Assembly (NCBI GenBank): GCA_023415715.1
Contig: JAEZJP010000129.1
Coordinates: forward strand, 1 to 18,328
DNA: 18,328 bases
Direction of reading: 5' to 3'
DNA from: Bacillota bacterium
GTDB taxonomy: Bacteria; Bacillota; Clostridia; Christensenellales; Aristaeellaceae
In this document: positions 14,404-18,328 of the stretch, piece by piece
How positions within the stretch are numbered: the first letter of the stretch is position 1
How the letters are laid out: every line of letters starts with the position of its first letter
The notes under the pieces: generated by a model
The model's database searches: none
Seen by the model: only the letters and a program-made list of their open reading frames with translations
Told to the model about the DNA's origin: nothing
Program-made: the position numbers and the translations under genes

Positions 14404-15298
14404 TTTCCATCCCCCCTATATTAGCCCCATAGTAGTGCAGGAAAATTTCCTCAAGACTCTGCTCTGCCACATCAATGTTAGTTACCGGATGGCGGCCCAT
14501 GGCTTGGATAAATGATTGCATATTCTGTCGCACAATGACCGTGACACGGTTTTTCTCCAGAGAAGCTACATGAAGCTTCTCCAAAGCAAACGCCCTAGCC
14601 GCTTCCTCATCGGAAAGCGTAACAACATAGGATCTCTGCTTCTTGGCTTTCAGGGATGCAGTATCCTCCACTGCTGCCAGATGTCCCTCCTTTAGTATAC
14701 CTACCCGGTCACAGGTGCGCTCAACCTCCTCAAACAGGTGGGAGGACATCAATATTGTTTTACCCCGCTGCTTCTCCTCCAGGATGAGGTCGATGAATCG
14801 GTTCTGCATCAGCGGGTCCAGTCCGCTGGTTGGTTCGTCCAGCAAAAGCACGTCGGGATCATGCATGAAGGCGCAGATGATGCCCACCTTCTGCTTCATG
14901 CCCTTGGACATCTTTTTTAGCTTTCCTTTAGGATTCAGTTCAAATTGCTCCATAAGCTTTTCGGCTCTTGTAAAGTCTTTCTGGCCACGGTATTCTGCCA
15001 TGAAGCGGAGGAAACCAATGCCCGTCATATCCTCCGGGAAAGCCATTTCCCCGGGGATATATCCCAGCGTTTTTTTGATATCGGATGTTTTTTGCCAGCA
15101 GTCCAGACCGCCGATGGATAGTTTCCCTTTCTCAGGCCTTACGAACCCCATCAAATGGCGGATGGTGGTGGTTTTCCCGGCGCCGTTTGGGCCCAGGAAG
15201 CCGAAGACCTCACCCTTGGGAATGGAAAAAGAAAGGTCGAAGACTCCCCTGCCTCCGCCGTAATCCCGGGTTAAATGGCTGATCTCAATGATGTTCAA
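14381..15298 (-). CDS. ABC transporter ATP-binding protein
   Basis: A 305-residue nucleotide-binding subunit. Walker A is GPNGAGKTT (36-44), the signature is MSKGMKQKV (130-138, a variant of LSGGQ common in this group), Walker B with the catalytic glutamate is DVLLLDEPTSGLD (149-161), and the switch histidine is in SSHLFEE (His187). The Q-loop glutamine position reads GYIPGEMAF rather than a clear Q, which is common in this subgroup. A C-terminal regulatory portion of about 90 residues follows. The start codon is TTG at 15298 with GGAGG (15306-15310) seven bases upstream; TTGA overlaps the tetR stop by four bases, so translation is coupled to tetR. Confidence 0.92.
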   Translation of the reverse strand: MNIIEISHLTRDYGGGRGVFDLSFSIPKGEVFGFLGPNGAGKTTTIRHLMGFVRPEKGKLSIGGLDCWQKTSDIKKTLGYIPGEMAFPEDMTGIGFLRFMAEYRGQKDFTRAEKLMEQFELNPKGKLKKMSKGMKQKVGIICAFMHDPDVLLLDEPTSGLDPLMQNRFIDLILEEKQRGKTILMSSHLFEEVERTCDRVGILKEGHLAAVEDTASLKAKKQRSYVVTLSDEEAARAFALEKLHVASLEKNRVTVIVRQNMQSFIQAMGRHPVTNIDVAEQSLEEIFLHYYGANIGGMENDQRTAL

Positions 15299-15912
15299 AG
15301 ATACTCCTCCTTGTAAAACTGCCTGCGCATCATGTCGAGGCAGACGAGATACTTCTCGCTGAGTTTTTCAAAATCCATTTCTCCAGGGCGGTACTCCATG
15401 TCCATAAATCCCTGGGCGCTCCAGAAAGTAAGATCCAGCACCAGTTCCGGAGCCACACCCTCCTTGAACTTGCTCCTGTCAATGAGCTTCAAAATCCCTT
15501 CCTTCTGATTCGCAAGGAAATTGGCATTGTAAACATCCACAACCCCCGACGCCTCCTGGTCCCGCCGAAGGATGATATTCATCAGAAAATCGAAGATGTA
15601 GGGATAGGTATGCATGATCTCCACCTTTGCAAAGTGGGTTTTGACCATCAGTGCGAAAAAATCCTTTTCCGCCTGAAAATTGTATCCTGCCATCTTCTGC
15701 TTGATAAAACGGATGCTGTATTCGAAAACATATTGAAGCAATTCGCGCTTGTTGTGAAAGTAATGGAATAGCAGCCCCTTGGAGATACCAGCCGTTGATG
15801 CGATATCGTCAGTGATCGCCCGTTTGTAACCGCTCTCCCCAAAGGATCGCAGGGCGGCGTTCAATATGCGGTCCTGCTTTTCCTTGGGCAAGTCAAAAAA
15901 CTTTTCGTTCAA
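15295..15912 (-). CDS. TetR/AcrR-family transcriptional regulator
   Basis: A 205-residue regulator from a TTG start, the normal TetR length. The N-terminal helix-turn-helix covers about residues 12-58: KQDRILNAALRSFGESGYKR, then TDDIASTAGISKGLLFHYFHNKRELL, a very clear TetR signature. The rest is a helical ligand-binding/dimer domain with no recognisable specificity. Start choice: GGGGGAGG directly precedes TTG 15912 (spacing four), and the resulting N-terminus (M)NEKFFDLPKEKQ fits the family; the in-frame ATG at 15996 lies upstream of the promoter and cannot be used. It is the first gene of an operon with the ABC ATPase and permease. A palindrome at the predicted transcription start suggests autorepression. 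Confidence 0.92.
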   Translation of the reverse strand: MNEKFFDLPKEKQDRILNAALRSFGESGYKRAITDDIASTAGISKGLLFHYFHNKRELLQYVFEYSIRFIKQKMAGYNFQAEKDFFALMVKTHFAKVEIMHTYPYIFDFLMNIILRRDQEASGVVDVYNANFLANQKEGILKLIDRSKFKEGVAPELVLDLTFWSAQGFMDMEYRPGEMDFEKLSEKYLVCLDMMRRQFYKEEYL

Positions 15913-15932
15913 TATGCCTCCCCCTTTCATTG

Positions 15933-15947
15933 ACTGACCGGGTCGGT
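15933..15947. promoter_or_regulatory. Candidate TetR operator palindrome
   Basis: ACTGACCGGGTCGGT is a 15-bp palindrome with one mismatched pair (core GACC-G-GGTC perfect). It covers the predicted transcription start of the tetR operon (about 15945), so a bound repressor would block initiation. Binding by the adjacent TetR is inferred from position and symmetry. Confidence 0.55.
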
Positions 15948-15951
15948 TTTC

Positions 15952-15979
15952 ATTATAGCCCATTGACCAAAACGAACAA
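15952..15979 (-). promoter_or_regulatory. Sigma-A type promoter of the tetR-ABC operon
   Basis: On the minus strand: TTGTTC (15979-15974), a 16-base spacer and a perfect TATAAT (15957-15952). The predicted start of transcription is near 15945, about 33 bases before the TTG start. Confidence 0.72.
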
Positions 15980-15981
15980 GA

Positions 15982-16003
15982 CCCCAAAAAAAACAATTTT
16001 GGG
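15982..16003. terminator. Secondary A/T-rich hairpin downstream of coaBC
   Basis: CCCAAAA pairs with TTTTGGG (outer limits 15983-16003) around an A-rich loop, just beyond the stronger coaBC terminator and just upstream of the tetR -35 box. It may be a backup terminator for the coaBC operon. Confidence 0.4.
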
Positions 16004-16007
16004 CATC

Positions 16008-16029
16008 AAAAAACCGCTCAAAAGAGCGG
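16008..16029 (-). terminator. Rho-independent terminator of the remA-gmk-rpoZ-coaBC unit
   Basis: On the minus strand: CCGCTC, loop TTTT, GAGCGG (16029-16014), then six T (16013-16008). It lies about 40 bases after the coaBC stop. Confidence 0.85.
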
Positions 16030-16067
16030 CGCAATGTTCAAAACCTGTAAGCTTGTAAGGGACTATA

Positions 16068-17270
16068 TCATTCCGATTTCAAGGAAAGCACCGTATCCAG
16101 TATATCGTCCGCCAATTGCACCTTGCTTTGCAGCGGGCGTTCGATGGCGCCTTTTGCGGTAATCAAGGTGGCGATATTGGTATCCACGGTAAATCCCGCG
16201 CCGGGCTTTGAAACATCATTGGCAACGATCATATCCGCATTCTTCTTTTTCAGCTTGGCTTTGGCGTTATCCACAAGGTTTTCCGTTTCGGCGGCGAAAC
16301 ATACCAGTGTCTGCCCTGGCTTTTTGCGTTCTCCCACTGCGGCGGCAATGTCGGGATTCTCTACCATCGCAAGGGTAAGCGCCTCTCCCCCATGCTTTTT
16401 CAGCTTTTGGTCACTTGGATTTGCAAAGCGGTAATCCGCCGGGGCTGCCGCCTGTATGATGACATCGTACTCCTGGCAGCGCGAAATCATCGCTTCATAC
16501 AATTCACGCGTGGTTTCGACATTTATGAGCTCGACATCTTGAGGTGCACAAAGATGCACAGGCCCGCTCACCAGCGTTACCCGGGCGCCGCGCTTTTGCG
16601 CCTGTCCGGCAATGGCATAGCCCATTTTGCCGGAAGAATCATTGGTGAGATAGCGCACAGGGTCAAGACGCTCCCTGGTAGGTCCGGCGGTCACCAACAC
16701 ACTTAGGCCGGCCATATCCTGCTTTGCATCAAGGCAATTTTCGATCGCATCCACAATCTCCTGCGGCTCAGCCATACGGCCAACGCCGCTTGTGCCTTCC
16801 GCCAGAAAGCCAGTGCCGGGCCCAACGGTCAAGACTCCGCGCTTTTCCAGCACCTTCATGTTTTCCCTGGTTGCCTCCGCCTCCCACATATTGGTGTTCA
16901 TGGCCGGTGCCACAAGGATGGGGGCACGGGTGGCCAGCACTGTGGTGGAAAGCATGTCATCGGCAATACCATGGGCCATTTTCGCCAGTATGTTGGCCGT
17001 GGCGGGGGCAATGCAAAAAAGGGACGCCCGTTTGGCCAGGGCTATGTGCTCCACCTCCCAGGTTTCCGGGCGCTCAAAAGTATCCGTCACCACGGGATGG
17101 TTGGATATCGTTTCAAAGGTGAGGGGCGTCACAAACTCGCAGGCGTTTTTCGTCATGATGACAAACACCTGCGCACCCAATTTGCGCAGTCTGGAGGCCA
17201 CTTCCACCGCCTTATAGGCGGCGATTCCGCCCGTCACCCCAAGAACGATATCTTTTCCCTGCAGTGTCAT
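16068..17270 (-). CDS. coaBC: Bifunctional phosphopantothenoylcysteine decarboxylase / phosphopantothenate-cysteine ligase
   Basis: Joins cysteine to 4'-phosphopantothenate (CoaB) and then decarboxylates it to 4'-phosphopantetheine (CoaC), two steps of coenzyme A synthesis. It has 400 residues, normal for the fusion. CoaC (about 1-185) is an FMN flavoprotein: LGVTGGIAAYKA start, active-site His75 in VEHIALAK, PAMNTNMW with Asn125, and the flap GFLAEGTSGVGRM. CoaB (about 188-400) shows VTAGPTRERLDPVRYLTN with Arg206 and Asn210, NDSSGKMG, AAAPADYRF and Lys289 in DQKLKK. Numbering matches the E. coli enzyme residue for residue at these points, yet position 158, the catalytic Cys in E. coli, is Glu here. 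It starts three bases after the rpoZ stop, with GAGG (17279-17282) inside the end of rpoZ, so translation is probably coupled. Confidence 0.95.
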   Translation of the reverse strand: MTLQGKDIVLGVTGGIAAYKAVEVASRLRKLGAQVFVIMTKNACEFVTPLTFETISNHPVVTDTFERPETWEVEHIALAKRASLFCIAPATANILAKMAHGIADDMLSTTVLATRAPILVAPAMNTNMWEAEATRENMKVLEKRGVLTVGPGTGFLAEGTSGVGRMAEPQEIVDAIENCLDAKQDMAGLSVLVTAGPTRERLDPVRYLTNDSSGKMGYAIAGQAQKRGARVTLVSGPVHLCAPQDVELINVETTRELYEAMISRCQEYDVIIQAAAPADYRFANPSDQKLKKHGGEALTLAMVENPDIAAAVGERKKPGQTLVCFAAETENLVDNAKAKLKKKNADMIVANDVSKPGAGFTVDTNIATLITAKGAIERPLQSKVQLADDILDTVLSLKSE

Positions 17271-17273
17271 TTG

Positions 17274-17486
17274 TTAATCCTCGGTTTCCGCGTTGCGGGC
17301 ATAGGTAATCAAGCCCCGGTTGATCTCCTCCACAGCCAGTTTAAGCGGCTTCATTTCCTTGCGGTCAAGAAGAGGCTGGCTCCCAGCCACAAGCTGGCGG
17401 GCACGCTTTGCTGTTTCCACAACCAGGGTATAGCGGCAATCCACCTTTTCGCTCAGTTCCACAATGGTCGGTTCAACGATAGACAT
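17274..17486 (-). CDS. rpoZ: DNA-directed RNA polymerase omega subunit
   Basis: A small 70-residue protein of the clostridial omega type, which helps assemble and stabilise RNA polymerase by holding the beta-prime subunit. The visible motifs are CRYTLVVETAKRARQLV (17-33, the conserved Y-x-L-V-x-x-x-A-K-R-A-R helix) and KPLKLAVEEINRGLITY (46-62). AGGAGG at 17495-17500 is eight bases before the ATG at 17486; the nearer upstream ATG is too close to the site. It lies between gmk (21-base gap) and coaBC (3-base gap), the usual Firmicutes order. Confidence 0.95.
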   Translation of the reverse strand: MSIVEPTIVELSEKVDCRYTLVVETAKRARQLVAGSQPLLDRKEMKPLKLAVEEINRGLITYARNAETED

Positions 17487-17507
17487 TGGTCATTCCTCCT
17501 ACAACTT

Positions 17508-18113
17508 CTATTCTTCCGAAACGGTCGGAAAAAACCGGATTGTTCTTTGCTTTTCGGCAGTCACTATACTGTACAGCTGTTCATAGGCCAAATCCAGTAT
17601 ATCGTTCACCACCGCATACTGGTACCGGGATATTTGCTCAATCTCTCCCCGCGCATTACCCAGGCGGCGCTTGATTTCCACAGGATCATCCGTATTCCTG
17701 GTATGGAGCCTTACCTCCAATGCCTTGTAGCTGGGCGGCAAGATGAACACAGTCACGCAGTCCTTTTCTTTTTCCATCACCTTGCGGGCACCCTGCGGGT
17801 CGATATCCAGCAGAATATTTTCGCCGCGTTCCACGCTCTCATACACCTGTGATTTGAGTGTTCCATAGCGGTGGCCGTGCACCACGGCGTGTTCCAAAAA
17901 GGCATCTTCCGCCAAAAGCTGGTCAAAGCGCTCATCGGAAATAAAGTGATAATGAACGCCTTCCGTCTCATTGCTGCGGCGCGCCCGCGTGGTGGCGCTG
18001 ACGGAAAACCTGAAACTTGGGTCTTCCTTCAAAAGCCGTTGTGCCAGCGTACCCTTTCCCGTTCCCGAAGGTCCGGAAATCACCAGAAGCATGCCCTTTC
18101 TAAGTACCTGCAT
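17508..18113 (-). CDS. gmk: Guanylate kinase
   Basis: Phosphorylates GMP to GDP with ATP. It has 201 residues from the chosen start, the normal size. P-loop GPSGTGKGT (14-22), the GMP-binding segment SVSATTRARRSNETEGVHYHF (38-58, with TTR at 41-43 and a slightly unusual RRSN where PRPG is common), the HGHRYGT motif (GTL region around residue 80), the LLDIDPQGA Walker-B-like strand (around 100-108), and the lid with RLGNARGEIE. Start choice: the ATG at 18113 lies four bases after the remA stop, with a GAGG inside the end of remA nine bases upstream. The longer in-frame start at 18161 would overlap remA by more than 40 bases and has no better ribosome binding site. Confidence 0.95.
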   Translation of the reverse strand: MQVLRKGMLLVISGPSGTGKGTLAQRLLKEDPSFRFSVSATTRARRSNETEGVHYHFISDERFDQLLAEDAFLEHAVVHGHRYGTLKSQVYESVERGENILLDIDPQGARKVMEKEKDCVTVFILPPSYKALEVRLHTRNTDDPVEIKRRLGNARGEIEQISRYQYAVVNDILDLAYEQLYSIVTAEKQRTIRFFPTVSEE

Positions 18114-18117
18114 TCCC

Positions 18118-18328
18118 CTATTCCTCTCCTTCATCCTCGCCGGACGATGTATCCCGCGCATTCAAGCGGTTGGCCACCGTTTCTGGCTGTACAGGGGAAA
18201 GCACCACATGATCGCTGTCCATGACGATGACTGCCCTGGTCCGCCGGCCATAGGTGGCATCGATCAGCCTCCCGCTTTCCCTTGCATCCTGCACAAGGCG
18301 CTTGACCGGTGCGGATTCGGGGCTGATG
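18118..18328 (-). CDS. remA: RemA/DUF370 regulatory protein (5' end beyond the window edge)
   Basis: The last 69 codons and stop of a RemA-family (DUF370) protein; RemA is a DNA-binding activator of biofilm matrix genes in Bacillus subtilis and is broadly conserved in Firmicutes. The visible sequence contains SPESAPVKRLVQDARESGRLIDATYGRRTRA-type family text: SPESAPVKR near the start of the visible part, LIDATYGRRTRAVIVMDSDHV, then SPVQPETVANRL, followed by a short acidic tail ending EDEGEE. About the first 20 residues are missing. It sits immediately upstream of gmk (four bases), the conserved Firmicutes arrangement, which supports the call. Confidence 0.92.
   Translation of the reverse strand, partial: ISPESAPVKRLVQDARESGRLIDATYGRRTRAVIVMDSDHVVLSPVQPETVANRLNARDTSSGEDEGEE

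Noticed and set aside
16971..17852. A 293-codon plus-strand frame
   Set aside because: Antisense shadow of coaBC, rpoZ and gmk, three well-supported genes.
1..18328. CRISPR arrays, tRNA or rRNA genes, transposases, phage genes
   Set aside because: I looked for regularly spaced repeats, cloverleaf-like segments and recombinase or transposase motifs on both strands and saw none.

Overview
The window looks like a chromosomal segment from an endospore-forming, moderately GC-rich member of the Clostridia (Firmicutes). The reasons are the spoVA germination genes at the left edge, a YunB-family sporulation gene, the low-GC Gram-positive gene order remA-gmk-rpoZ-coaBC at the right edge, strong AGGAGG ribosome binding sites throughout, and frequent TTG/GTG starts. 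I cannot name a genus from the sequence.

Layout, left to right. (1) 1-1384, + strand: the tail of a spoVA operon (spoVAD, missing about a dozen N-terminal residues, then spoVAE), closed by a hairpin terminator. (2) 1492-2777, +: an autonomous two-gene unit with a consensus promoter, a MarR-type regulator and a nitroreductase-fold protein, visibly AT-richer than its surroundings and bounded by terminators. (3) 2867-5812, -: a bifunctional class A penicillin-binding protein, divergent from (4) yunB (+, 5962-6630). (5) 6736-8925, +: a monocistronic surface protein with a signal peptide, about four Ig-like repeats, one membrane segment and a long acidic cytoplasmic tail. (6) 9014-13317, +: an apparent operon of a DUF2461 protein, a phosphoglucomutase/phosphomannomutase-family enzyme and transketolase. 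(7) 13334-13602: a gene-free stretch packed with hairpins, two blocks of which look like dispersed repeats. (8) 15912-13603, -: a tetR-ABC ATPase-ABC permease operon with a promoter and a palindrome at the predicted transcription start that suggests autoregulation. (9) 18328-16068, -: remA (partial), gmk, rpoZ, coaBC, closed by a terminator.

How the genes work together: SpoVAD/SpoVAE belong to the dipicolinic acid channel of the spore, and YunB is a mother-cell sporulation protein. The PBP builds wall. The mutase and transketolase handle sugar phosphates. RemA, omega, guanylate kinase and CoaBC are regulatory and housekeeping functions that are usually neighbours in this phylum. Most of the window is conserved core genome. 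I do not see a clear new multi-gene system. The points most worth a second look are a CoaBC whose active-site cysteine position is a glutamate, the surface protein of unknown role, the repeat/hairpin cluster after transketolase, and the diverged phosphate-binding loop of the mutase.
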